The notes under the pieces: model-generated
Databases searched by the model: none
Told to the model about the DNA's origin: nothing
The model's input: only the letters and a program-made list of their open reading frames with translations
In this document: positions 18,004 through 26,872 of the stretch, in pieces
Numbering within the stretch: the stretch's first letter is position 1
How the letters are laid out: each line of letters starts with the position of its first letter
Source of the DNA: Clostridiaceae bacterium
Lineage (GTDB): Bacteria; Bacillota; Clostridia; Tissierellales; Sporanaerobacteraceae
NCBI GenBank assembly: GCA_019391515.1
Contig: JAHXQP010000020.1
Span: 62,001 to 126,000 of the forward strand
DNA length: 64,000 nt
Direction: 5' to 3'
Position numbers and translations under genes: made by a program

Positions 18004-18462
18004 TTGTTAGTAGCTAAACGGGAAGAAAATCATTATTATAAGGGAAGAAACAAAAAAAAGGAGAAAAAAAAGGGAAACAATAAAAATAAATCTAATGAGA
18101 AATTGAAATTTTTAATGGGTGCAACTATAATATTACTAGCTTGTTTATTTGTTTTATTAAGATATACCTATATTACCCAAATGAGACTGGAGAATTCGAA
18201 ATTAGAAAGTCAAAAAGTTGAATTAAAAAAAGAGAAACAAGATCTAATGGCTGAACTTGATAGAGTTAAAAGTGACTCTAAAATAGAGAAAGATGCAAAG
18301 ATAAAACTTGGTATGTACTATCCTTCAGAGGAACAAATAGTCTATGTATCTATTGATGATAAAGCTAATGATGAAGATAAGTTGGTAGGAGAATCAAAAC
18401 AAAAAGAAGACTTTTTTATAGTTGGTTATTTTAAAAATATGATGAATATGATATTAAAATAA
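18004..18462 (+). CDS. ftsL: FtsL-like cell-division protein
   Basis: A 152-residue bitopic protein: a very basic cytoplasmic tail (about 1-33, Lys/Asn-rich), one membrane helix (about 36-57), then an extracytoplasmic coiled coil (about 58-95) and an acidic tail. Sequence identity to known FtsL is hard to judge by eye, but topology and position between rsmH and the ftsI-type gene are decisive. FtsL would bridge FtsQ/DivIB and DivIC and activate the FtsW-PBP synthase. TTG 18004 follows AGGGAGGTG. Confidence 0.78.
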   Translation: MLVAKREENHYYKGRNKKKEKKKGNNKNKSNEKLKFLMGATIILLACLFVLLRYTYITQMRLENSKLESQKVELKKEKQDLMAELDRVKSDSKIEKDAKIKLGMYYPSEEQIVYVSIDDKANDEDKLVGESKQKEDFFIVGYFKNMMNMILK

Positions 18463-18482
18463 TGTTATGGAGGTTTGGGTTA

Positions 18483-20657
18483 ATGTCAGCACCTAGCAAC
18501 AAAACTAAAAAACGATTAGTAGTTATATTTTTTGCTGTATCATTTATTGTTTTTTTACTAATATTAAGATTAGGGTATTTACAAATTGTAAAAGGTGAGG
18601 AACTAAAAAAAGGTGCTCTTGAGCAATGGACTAAAGGTATCGAGATAAAGCCTAAAAGAGGAGTAATATACGATAGAAATGGGAAAAAATTGGCTATGAG
18701 TGTAAGTTCTTATACTGTATGGAGCAGTCCGGCTGATATTGATAAACCTAAAGAAACTGCTAAGGTAGTAGCAGAGATATTAAAAATGGATGAAAAAGAA
18801 GTCTATGAAAAAATAACTAAGAATCAAAGAGTAGAAAAACTTAAACAGTGGATAACTAAGGAGGAAGCTGTAGAGCTTAGGAAGGCAAATTTACCAGGGA
18901 TTGAGATCATCGATGATAATAAAAGATATTACCCTTATGGCAGCTTTGCAAGCCATATGATAGGTTTTACAGATATTGACAATAACGGATTATACGGTAT
19001 TGAAAAAGTTTATGATAAATATCTTAATGGAACACCAGGTAAATGGATAAAAACCACAGATGCGAAAGGGAGACAACTTCCTTATGGAAGTGAAAAACTA
19101 TATGAAGCAGAGGATGGTCTTAGTGTTGTATTGACTATGGATGAAACTATACAACATTTTGCAGAAAAAGCGGCCCTAGAATCTCTTATAAAAAACAATG
19201 CAAAAAATGTATCAGTTATAGTTATGGAGCCTAAAACAGGGGATATTCTAGCTATGGCTACTAAACCAGATTATGATCCAAATAATCCAAGAGAGCCAGT
19301 TGATGAAGGGATAAAAAATCAATGGAAGGATTTATCACAAGATGAATTGCAAAAAAGATGGTATGATATGTGGAGAAATTTTCCTATAAATGATGCTTAT
19401 GAGCCAGGCTCTACTTTCAAAATAATAACATCTGCTGCTGGCTTGGAGGAGAATGTAACAACTCCAGATACAAACTTTTATTGTGGAGGGCATATAAAAG
19501 GTATTCCAGGTGCTAATATAAAATGTTGGAGATGGTATAATCCTCATGGAAGTCAAACTTTTACGGAAGGGGTTCAAAACTCTTGTAATGCTGTTTTTGT
19601 AGATGTAGGTAGGAAATTAGGAAATGAGAAAATGCTTAAATATATAAAAGCCTTTGGATTTGGAGAAAATACAGGAATAGATTTAACTGGTGAACAAGGC
19701 GGGATTGTTCCTTCAGATCCAAAAAATATAAAGGAAGCAAATCTTGCAACAATGTCTTATGGGCATGGAATAGCAGTGACCCCTATTCAACTTGTGACAG
19801 CTGTTTCGACCATAGCGAATGGTGGAGAATTAATGAAACCTAGGATAGTTAAAGAACTAATAGATGAAGAAGGAAAAGTTGTTCAAAGTTTTAAGCCTGA
19901 AGCAAAAAGGAGGGTCATATCTGAAGAAACTTCAAAAACTTTATTGGAAATATTAGAGTCGGTAGTATCAGAAGGTACGGGTAAAAAAGCTTATGTTCCT
20001 GGATATAAGATAGGTGGAAAAACTGGAACAGCTCAAAAGGTAATAGATGGAAGATATGCACCAGGAAAATATATTGCTTCTTTTGTAGCGGTAGCACCGG
20101 CGAATGATCCTAAAATTGCAGTGTTAGTAGTTGTAGATGAACCAAGTGGCGGTAGTTATTATGGTGGAACTACTGCAGCACCAGTAGCAAGTGAAGTAAT
20201 TGAAGAGACTTTAAAGTATTTAGATATAGAACCTCAATATACAGAGAAAGAAAAAGAAGAGTTTGTTAAAAAAGTTACAGTTCCAGATGTAAGAAATAAA
20301 AACATAGCAGTTGCAGGCAAAACTTTAACAGAGCTTGGTTTTAAATATAATACAGAGTTACCAAATATAAATGAAGATACTATAGTTATAGATCAATTTC
20401 CATTGCCAGGCACTAAAGTTAATGAAGGTTCAATAATAGACTTATATTTTAATAAAAAGGGGAAAGAATTAAATATAAATATAATGCCAGATTTAACTGG
20501 TAAGAAAAGAGAAGAGGTAGTTAAAATATTAGATGATTTGAAATTAAAATATAATTTCAATGGAAATGGTCTAGTTATAAACCAGAAGCCTAAAGCAGGC
20601 TCAGAAATAGATGAAAATATAACTGTTGAAGTTGAATTTTCAGATATTAAGGAGTAA
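18483..20657 (+). CDS. Class B penicillin-binding protein with two PASTA domains (FtsI/SpoVD type)
   Basis: A 724-residue DD-transpeptidase. One N-terminal anchor helix (about 10-30), a PBP dimerisation domain, then the catalytic domain with SxxK S310-T-F-K313, SxN S367-C-N369 and K513-T-G515. Two C-terminal PASTA repeats begin near VTVPDVRN and NIMPDLTG. It cross-links septal or cortex peptidoglycan with an SEDS partner such as the ftsW/spoVE-like gene downstream. ATG 18483 follows TATGGAGG; an earlier ATG at 18462 overlaps the ftsL stop and precedes the ribosome binding site. PASTA tails occur in both SpoVD and vegetative PBPs, so I leave the symbol open. A terminator follows. Confidence 0.9.
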   Translation: MSAPSNKTKKRLVVIFFAVSFIVFLLILRLGYLQIVKGEELKKGALEQWTKGIEIKPKRGVIYDRNGKKLAMSVSSYTVWSSPADIDKPKETAKVVAEILKMDEKEVYEKITKNQRVEKLKQWITKEEAVELRKANLPGIEIIDDNKRYYPYGSFASHMIGFTDIDNNGLYGIEKVYDKYLNGTPGKWIKTTDAKGRQLPYGSEKLYEAEDGLSVVLTMDETIQHFAEKAALESLIKNNAKNVSVIVMEPKTGDILAMATKPDYDPNNPREPVDEGIKNQWKDLSQDELQKRWYDMWRNFPINDAYEPGSTFKIITSAAGLEENVTTPDTNFYCGGHIKGIPGANIKCWRWYNPHGSQTFTEGVQNSCNAVFVDVGRKLGNEKMLKYIKAFGFGENTGIDLTGEQGGIVPSDPKNIKEANLATMSYGHGIAVTPIQLVTAVSTIANGGELMKPRIVKELIDEEGKVVQSFKPEAKRRVISEETSKTLLEILESVVSEGTGKKAYVPGYKIGGKTGTAQKVIDGRYAPGKYIASFVAVAPANDPKIAVLVVVDEPSGGSYYGGTTAAPVASEVIEETLKYLDIEPQYTEKEKEEFVKKVTVPDVRNKNIAVAGKTLTELGFKYNTELPNINEDTIVIDQFPLPGTKVNEGSIIDLYFNKKGKELNINIMPDLTGKKREEVVKILDDLKLKYNFNGNGLVINQKPKAGSEIDENITVEVEFSDIKE

Positions 20658-20661
20658 TATA

Positions 20662-20698
20662 TTAAAGGGCGACTTAAGGTTGCCTTTTAATTAATTTT
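20662..20698 (+). terminator. Terminator-like hairpin between the PBP gene and murE
   Basis: AAAGGGCGAC pairs with GTTGCCTTTT through G-U pairs around a small loop and is followed by an AT-rich stretch with T runs. It probably lowers rather than abolishes transcription into murE. Confidence 0.6.
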
Positions 20699-20722
20699 TA
20701 CATGTAAGGTGGAGATTGAAGC

Positions 20723-22189
20723 ATGAAGATAAAAAATATAATTAAAGGATTAGAAGTAGAAAAAACTTATGGAAGTTTAGAAAAGAATATAAAAGGAATT
20801 AGCTATGATTCAAGAAAAGTTGGTTTTGACTATGTGTTTGTAGCAATAGAAGGGTTTGAATCTGATGGACATAAATATATAGATCAAGCAATTGAAAAGG
20901 GAGCTAATGTATTAATAGTTACTAAAGATATAAAGATAGATGAAGAAGATATTACAGTTATAAAAGTAAAAGATAGTAGGGATAGTTTAGCTAGAATTAG
21001 TTCTAATTTTTATGGAAATCCTTCAGAAAATATGGAGACTGTTGGAGTTACAGGTACCAATGGAAAAACATCTATAACTTGCTTAGTTAAAAGTATACTA
21101 GAAAAAGCCAATATGAAAACTGGTATAATAGGTACTATGGGAAGTGTAATAGACGGTGAAGTATTTAATACATCAAATACTACTCCTGAATCATTGTTGA
21201 TACAAGAATATCTTTATAATATGCTAGAAGAAGATACAAAAGCTTGTGTTATGGAAGTTTCTTCTCATTCACTAGATTTAAAAAGGGTAGAATATTGTAA
21301 TTTTGATATAGGAATATTTACAAATTTAAGTAGAGATCATTTAGATTTTCATAATACTATAGAAAACTATTTTAATGCTAAGTTAAAATTGTTTTATATG
21401 ACAAATAAGTGTAATATTATTAATATAGATGATATTTATGGACGAAGAATAGTAGAAGAAACCAGGGATTTAGATATCTCTACTATTACCTATGGAATAG
21501 TAGAAAAAGCTACTATTTATGCTACAGATATAGAATATCATTTAAATGGTGTAGATTTTAAATTAAATACTCCTAAAGGTTCGATAGATATATTATTTAA
21601 TATACCTGGAGAATTCAGTGTCTATAATGCACTAGCAGCTTCTAGCTGTGCTTATTATTATGGAATAGGACTAGACACCATAAAGGAAGGTTTAGAGTCT
21701 GTAAAAGGTGTTAAAGGAAGATTTGAAATAGTTCCTACTAATAGGGACTTTTCAGTTATTATAGATTTTGCTCATACTCCAGATGGGCTTGAAAAAGTTC
21801 TGACTGCAATTAGAGAGTTTGCAGAAGGAAGAGTAGTGGCTGTTTTTGGAGCAGGTGGAAATAGGGATAGAACAAAGAGACCTATTATGGGTGAAACTGT
21901 AGGAAAATATGCAGATTTTTTAATTGTAACTTCTGATAACCCTAGACATGAAGAGCCAGGAAGAATAGTAGATGATGTAATAGAAGGGGTTAAAAAAGCA
22001 AACGAAAATTATATGAAAATTGTAGATAGAAAAGAAGCTATAGAATATGCAATTAAAAATGCAAGATCTAAAGATATAATTTTACTTGCAGGGAAGGGCC
22101 ATGAAACATACACTATTATTGGAGATGAAGTTTTTCCATTTGACGAAAGACAAATTGTATTGGATATTTTGAAGGAAATGGAAAATTAA
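20723..22189 (+). CDS. murE: UDP-MurNAc-L-Ala-D-Glu:meso-diaminopimelate ligase
   Basis: A 488-residue Mur ligase with three domains. The ATP loop is TGTNGKTSI, and the C-terminal domain has D405-N-P-R408, the motif that selects meso-diaminopimelate over lysine. The organism should therefore have DAP-type peptidoglycan. It adds the third residue to the UDP-MurNAc peptide in the cytoplasm. ATG follows GGTGGAG. The next gene, 27 nt on, is mraY: the murF gene commonly found between them is absent here. Confidence 0.95.
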   Translation: MKIKNIIKGLEVEKTYGSLEKNIKGISYDSRKVGFDYVFVAIEGFESDGHKYIDQAIEKGANVLIVTKDIKIDEEDITVIKVKDSRDSLARISSNFYGNPSENMETVGVTGTNGKTSITCLVKSILEKANMKTGIIGTMGSVIDGEVFNTSNTTPESLLIQEYLYNMLEEDTKACVMEVSSHSLDLKRVEYCNFDIGIFTNLSRDHLDFHNTIENYFNAKLKLFYMTNKCNIINIDDIYGRRIVEETRDLDISTITYGIVEKATIYATDIEYHLNGVDFKLNTPKGSIDILFNIPGEFSVYNALAASSCAYYYGIGLDTIKEGLESVKGVKGRFEIVPTNRDFSVIIDFAHTPDGLEKVLTAIREFAEGRVVAVFGAGGNRDRTKRPIMGETVGKYADFLIVTSDNPRHEEPGRIVDDVIEGVKKANENYMKIVDRKEAIEYAIKNARSKDIILLAGKGHETYTIIGDEVFPFDERQIVLDILKEMEN

Positions 22190-22216
22190 GCTATATACTA
22201 GAGAGGAGAAAGAATA

Positions 22217-23182
22217 ATGGTTGATTATACCGACACAATACGAATTATAATTATTTCTTTTATTATAACTGTCATACTAGGGCCAATATTGATACCTGTT
22301 TTAAGAAAAATGAAAATTGGGCAAAGTATTAGAGAGGAAGGTCCAAAAACTCATTATAAGAAAAGTGGTACCCCTACTATGGGTGGAATTATTATGATGA
22401 TTGGACTTTTAATTACTGTTTTAACTTCAGGCATATTAAATAGAGATATCTATATTTTACTTTTATCTACTTTTGGTTTTGGTCTTATAGGATTTATTGA
22501 TGACTATATAAAGGTTGTCAAAAGAAGATCTTTAGGGCTTAAGCCTTATCAAAAATTAATTGGCCAGTTTATATTAGCTGCTTTACTGGCTATTTATCAG
22601 TCTAATACTTCTATGTTGGGTACAAAGATAATTATTCCTTTTGTGAGTAATAAATATTTAGATTTAGGAATGCTTTATATACCTTTCATAACTTTTGTGG
22701 TAGTAGGTACTGTAAATAGTGTAAATCTAACGGATGGATTAGATGGATTGGCTACAGGTGTTACTTTAATAGTGTTATCATTTTTCGGTTTAGTTTCATT
22801 AAATTGGGGAATGAATAGTGCCTCTATATTTTCTGTAGCATTAACAGGAGCATGTCTTGGATTTTTAGTTTATAATGCATATCCAGCTAAAGTATTCATG
22901 GGAGATACAGGTTCTATGGCTTTAGGAGGTGCGGTATCTGCTCTTGCTATATTATTGAATCTACCATTGGTAATTCCTATAGTAGGAGGAATATATTTTG
23001 TTGAAGCATTGTCAGTTATAATACAAGTGACTTCTTATAAATTAACTGGAAAGAGGGTATTTTTAATGAGTCCTCTTCACCATCATTTTGAACAAAAGGG
23101 ATGGTCAGAAACTAGAGTTGTAGCAGTTTTCTGGATTGTAACTGTTATATTGTGTCTAATTGGCGTAGCTAGTATAAACTAA
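22217..23182 (+). CDS. mraY: Phospho-MurNAc-pentapeptide transferase (lipid I synthase)
   Basis: A 321-residue integral membrane enzyme with about ten helices. GFIDDYIKV carries the conserved Asp pair, NLTDGLDGLATG the second catalytic motif, and SPLHHHFE the C-terminal histidine loop of MraY. It transfers phospho-MurNAc-pentapeptide to undecaprenyl phosphate. ATG follows GAGGAGA. Position between murE and murD is standard apart from the missing murF. Confidence 0.96.
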   Translation: MVDYTDTIRIIIISFIITVILGPILIPVLRKMKIGQSIREEGPKTHYKKSGTPTMGGIIMMIGLLITVLTSGILNRDIYILLLSTFGFGLIGFIDDYIKVVKRRSLGLKPYQKLIGQFILAALLAIYQSNTSMLGTKIIIPFVSNKYLDLGMLYIPFITFVVVGTVNSVNLTDGLDGLATGVTLIVLSFFGLVSLNWGMNSASIFSVALTGACLGFLVYNAYPAKVFMGDTGSMALGGAVSALAILLNLPLVIPIVGGIYFVEALSVIIQVTSYKLTGKRVFLMSPLHHHFEQKGWSETRVVAVFWIVTVILCLIGVASIN

Positions 23183-23205
23183 ATTTAGAAAGATAGGTGT
23201 TTGAG

Positions 23206-24567
23206 ATGGAGTTAGAAAATAAAAATGTACTCATACTAGGTTTAGGGGTAAGTGGAGTGTCTACTGTGAAGGCTTTAAATAAATTGGGAGCTAATATTAT
23301 AGCAAGTGATTCTAAAAAGGAAGATGAGCTTAAAGATTTTTTAAAGAGTATAGAATTATATTCTGTTAAACTTTTTCTAGGTACCAATGATATTCCACTA
23401 GATGATATAGATTTGATTGTTAAAAGTCCTGGAATACCCCTTGATATACCAATAATTGAAAAAGCTAAAAAACTAAATATTGAAGTAATAACTGATATAG
23501 AGCTGGCCTATAGGATTATTCCTAAAAATAAATTCATAGCGATTACAGGAACAAACGGAAAAACTACTACTACTACATTGATGGGAGAGATTTTTAAAAA
23601 AGCTGGATATACTTGTCATATTACGGGAAATATAGGTGTAGGAATACTTTGGGAAGCAGTTAATTCGAAAAAAGAAGATATTTTTGTAATTGAAGCAAGT
23701 AGTTTTCAATTAGAAAGTATTGATAAATTTAAACCTAAGGTAAGCGCAATTATAAATATAACTCCAGATCATATAAATTGGCATAAATCTTATGAAAACT
23801 ATATTAGTTCTAAAAAGAAAGTATTTAAAAATCAAGATAAAAATGATTTTACTGTGCTTAATTATGATGATAAAGTATTAAGAAATACAAAAGATAATAT
23901 TAACTCAAATATAATATGGTTTAGTATAAATAGCAGATTAGATAATGGGGTATATATTGATGGAGAAGATATTGTTATAGCTCATGGTGGAAAATTTGTT
24001 AAAGTTATGCCTTGGAGAGAAATTAAAATTCCGGGAAAACATAATTTAGAAAATGCATTATCTAGTATTGCTATAGGTTGGGCAATGGGAATAGATGCAG
24101 AAGATATGGCAGATGTTTTAAGAAGTTTTGAAGGTGTAGAGCATAGGATTGAATATGTGACTAACATTGGAGGAGTGAAATTTTATAATGATTCAAAAGG
24201 CACTAACTCTGATGCTAGTATTAAGGCAATAGAAGCATTAGAATCGCCTCTTATAGTTATAGCAGGAGGAAAGGATAAGGGAACAGATTTTGATGATTTT
24301 ATAAAATCTTTTAAAGGGAAAGTAAAGGCCTTAATTCTATTAGGTGAAACTAAAGATAAAATTAAAGAAACTGCAATTAAATATGGATTTAATAATATAT
24401 ATATAGTAGGCAGTATGAATGAAGCTATTAACAAATCTTTTGAAATAGGAAATAGTGGAGATACGGTTTTACTTTCACCAGCTTGTGCTAGTTGGGATAT
24501 GTATGAAAGCTTCGAAGAAAGAGGTAAGGATTTTAAAGAAGCTGTGTACAACTTAAAGGAGGATTAA
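23206..24567 (+). CDS. murD: UDP-MurNAc-L-alanine:D-glutamate ligase
   Basis: A 453-residue Mur ligase. The N-terminal Rossmann loop VLILGLGVSGVST binds the UDP substrate, the central ATP loop is TGTNGKTTTT, and FYNDSKGTNSDA and LLSPACASWDMY are MurD signatures. It adds D-Glu to UDP-MurNAc-L-Ala. I use ATG 23206, which has AGGTG 6 nt upstream, rather than the in-frame GTG at 23197 lying in that site. ftsW follows after 3 nt. Confidence 0.95.
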   Translation: MELENKNVLILGLGVSGVSTVKALNKLGANIIASDSKKEDELKDFLKSIELYSVKLFLGTNDIPLDDIDLIVKSPGIPLDIPIIEKAKKLNIEVITDIELAYRIIPKNKFIAITGTNGKTTTTTLMGEIFKKAGYTCHITGNIGVGILWEAVNSKKEDIFVIEASSFQLESIDKFKPKVSAIINITPDHINWHKSYENYISSKKKVFKNQDKNDFTVLNYDDKVLRNTKDNINSNIIWFSINSRLDNGVYIDGEDIVIAHGGKFVKVMPWREIKIPGKHNLENALSSIAIGWAMGIDAEDMADVLRSFEGVEHRIEYVTNIGGVKFYNDSKGTNSDASIKAIEALESPLIVIAGGKDKGTDFDDFIKSFKGKVKALILLGETKDKIKETAIKYGFNNIYIVGSMNEAINKSFEIGNSGDTVLLSPACASWDMYESFEERGKDFKEAVYNLKED

Positions 24568-24570
24568 ATT

Positions 24571-25674
24571 ATGGCAAAAAAAAGAGCTAGCGATTTTACT
24601 TTACTTTTATCCACTATACTGTTGGTGTTTATTGGTATAATTATGGTATTTAGCTCTAGTTGGCCAGATGCACTTTATAAAATGAAGAATGGTTATCATT
24701 TCTTAAAAAAGCAGCTAATAGCAGGCTTTTTGGGATTAATAGTTTTAGTCTTTTTTATGAACTTTAATTATAAGAAATTAGATAAATTGTCCTTATTCAT
24801 ATTTATTGCATCTTTACTTTCTGGAATGCTTATTTTTACTCCACTTGGTGTAGAGTTTAATGGAGCCAAACGTTGGGTTAAGCTACCAGGGTTTACCTTC
24901 ATGCCTTCAGATTTAATAAAAATAGGTTCTGTAATATATTTATCATCTTTTTTGTCAAAAAAGAAAGATGATGTTAGAAAATTAGGAAAAGGTGTTATCC
25001 CTTCTCTTATTATTATAGGGATTTCTTGTGGAATGATCTATGCTCAAAAGGACCTTAGTACAAGTTTTACATTGGGTGTTACACTTGTAAGTATTATGTT
25101 TATTGCTGGTATGAAACTTAATCATTTAGGAGCACTAATAGCTATGGGGGGGGTTGGAGTATATAAGGCTATTTCAGGCGAAGGTTTTAGAGCTAAGAGA
25201 TTTCTAGCATTTAAGGATCCTTTTGCTGATAAAGTTGGGTTTGGATGGCAAGCTGTTCAGTCACTATATGCACTAGGATCAGGTGGATTATTTGGTTTAG
25301 GCTTAGGAAAGAGTAGACAAAAGTTTTTTTACATACCAGAGCCTTATAATGATTTTATCTTTTCAATAATAGGTGAAGAATTAGGATTTTTAGGTTCTCT
25401 TACAGTTATAATGTTATTTTTATTGATTATATGGAGAGGAATAAAGATTGCTTTAAATACTGAAGATTTATTTGGATGCTTGTTAGCTTCAGGTATAACT
25501 GCTCTTATAACTATTCAATCACTTATTCATATAGCGGTAGTTACATCATCTGTGCCTACCACGGGAATACCACTACCTTTAGTTAGTTATGGGGGAACAT
25601 CTTTAATTCTTTATATGGGTTCTATAGGTATACTTTTAAATATTTCAAGACATGCAGATTTAGATAGGAGTTGA
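24571..25674 (+). CDS. SEDS glycosyltransferase, FtsW/SpoVE type
   Basis: A 367-residue polytopic membrane protein with about ten helices. The SEDS hallmarks are GAKRWVKLPGF, the QPSD-like FMPSDLIKIG, GFGWQAVQSLYALGSGG and the C-terminal PLPLVSYGGTSL. It polymerises lipid II at the septum, or in the cortex if SpoVE, with a class B PBP. ATG follows AAAGGAGG. murD-ftsW-murG order is the classical dcw arrangement. FtsW and SpoVE cannot be separated by inspection, so no symbol is given. Confidence 0.92.
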   Translation: MAKKRASDFTLLLSTILLVFIGIIMVFSSSWPDALYKMKNGYHFLKKQLIAGFLGLIVLVFFMNFNYKKLDKLSLFIFIASLLSGMLIFTPLGVEFNGAKRWVKLPGFTFMPSDLIKIGSVIYLSSFLSKKKDDVRKLGKGVIPSLIIIGISCGMIYAQKDLSTSFTLGVTLVSIMFIAGMKLNHLGALIAMGGVGVYKAISGEGFRAKRFLAFKDPFADKVGFGWQAVQSLYALGSGGLFGLGLGKSRQKFFYIPEPYNDFIFSIIGEELGFLGSLTVIMLFLLIIWRGIKIALNTEDLFGCLLASGITALITIQSLIHIAVVTSSVPTTGIPLPLVSYGGTSLILYMGSIGILLNISRHADLDRS

Positions 25675-25680
25675 AAATAA

Positions 25681-26784
25681 ATGAAGTTTTTAATAACTGG
25701 TGGAGGCACTGGAGGACATATATATCCAGCTTTAGCTATTGCTAATGAAATAAGGGATAGATATAAAGATGCGGATATACTATATGTTGGAACAAAAAAA
25801 GGTATGGAAAGTGAATTGGTTCCTAAAGAAGGATTTAATTTTAAGACTATAAGAGTGAAGGGTTTTCCAAGAAAGATTTCAAAAGAAATGTTTAAAACTA
25901 TTAAGGAATTATTCTTAGGTCTTAATGATGCGAAAAAAATCATAAAAGAATTTCAACCAGATATAGTAATTGGCACTGGTGGTTATGTATGTGGTCCAGT
26001 AGTCTATATTGCTAGCAAAAAAAAGATACCGACAATTATACATGAGCAAAATGCTTTTCCTGGCATAACTAATAAGATTTTATCTAGATATGTAGATAAA
26101 ATAGCACTAAGTTTTGAAGAATCTAAAAAATATTTCAAATATCCGAATAAAATATCTATTACAGGCAATCCAGTGAGGAAGAGTTTATTTTTAGTAGATA
26201 AAGATAGTGCATATAAAAAATTAAATGTTGATCCAGCTATTCCACTGATACTTTCTTTTGGTGGTAGCGGAGGACAAAAAAAGCTAAATGATAGTATGTT
26301 TCATGTAATAAAAGAAAATGCTAACAATTCTAATATACAGATACTACACATAACAGGGAAAAGATTTTATGAAGAGTTTACAAAGAAGTTAAAGGAAGAA
26401 AATATAGTTATTAAAGAAAATATAAAAATACTTCCTTATTTCTTTGACATGCCGGAAGGTTTAAATGTTGCGAATTTAGTTGTTACTAGTGCAGGAGCCA
26501 TAACTATTTCAGAAATAACAGCCTTAGGTATACCAAGTATTATAATTCCTAAATCATATACAGCGGAAAATCATCAAGTATACAATGCAAAAGCTCTTGA
26601 AAAAAAGGGGGCTAGTCTAGTTATATTGGAAGAAGACTTAACAGGAGAAAAACTAAACAGTAGTATAAAAAAATTATTAGAGAATGAAGAAGAGCTTAAT
26701 ATGATGAGTAAAAACAGTAAAAAACTTGGAAAGATAGAGGCAGTAAATGAAATTGTAGATATAATAGAAGGAATGATTAAATAA
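25681..26784 (+). CDS. murG: Lipid II synthase (GlcNAc transferase)
   Basis: A 367-residue GT28 glycosyltransferase. GGGTGGHIYPALAIA is the N-terminal glycine loop, GTGGYVCGP and HEQNAFPG follow, and VTSAGAITISEITALGIPSI in the C-terminal domain binds UDP-GlcNAc. It works on the inner membrane face to make lipid II from lipid I. It starts 6 nt after the ftsW/spoVE stop. Confidence 0.96.
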   Translation: MKFLITGGGTGGHIYPALAIANEIRDRYKDADILYVGTKKGMESELVPKEGFNFKTIRVKGFPRKISKEMFKTIKELFLGLNDAKKIIKEFQPDIVIGTGGYVCGPVVYIASKKKIPTIIHEQNAFPGITNKILSRYVDKIALSFEESKKYFKYPNKISITGNPVRKSLFLVDKDSAYKKLNVDPAIPLILSFGGSGGQKKLNDSMFHVIKENANNSNIQILHITGKRFYEEFTKKLKEENIVIKENIKILPYFFDMPEGLNVANLVVTSAGAITISEITALGIPSIIIPKSYTAENHQVYNAKALEKKGASLVILEEDLTGEKLNSSIKKLLENEEELNMMSKNSKKLGKIEAVNEIVDIIEGMIK

Positions 26785-26809
26785 TTATTTAGCTATGTAA
26801 CACCTTTTT

Positions 26810-26860
26810 AGAATATGCATAGAATATATTATGTGTAATACGCAAGTTGTTGCATATTCT
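26810..26860 (+). promoter_or_regulatory. Inverted repeat abutting the murA ribosome binding site
   Basis: AGAATATGCA (26810-26819) is the exact inverse of TGCATATTCT (26851-26860), with 31 nt between. The right arm ends one base before the GGAGGTG of murA. In RNA this would form a stem next to the ribosome binding site; in DNA it could be a spaced operator. No known riboswitch class is recognised. Confidence 0.4.
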
Positions 26861-26872
26861 GGAGGTGTAATG

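Noticed and set aside
24183-24551. 122-codon - strand frame inside murD
   Set aside because: Opposite a conserved Mur ligase domain, with no start context; shadow frame.
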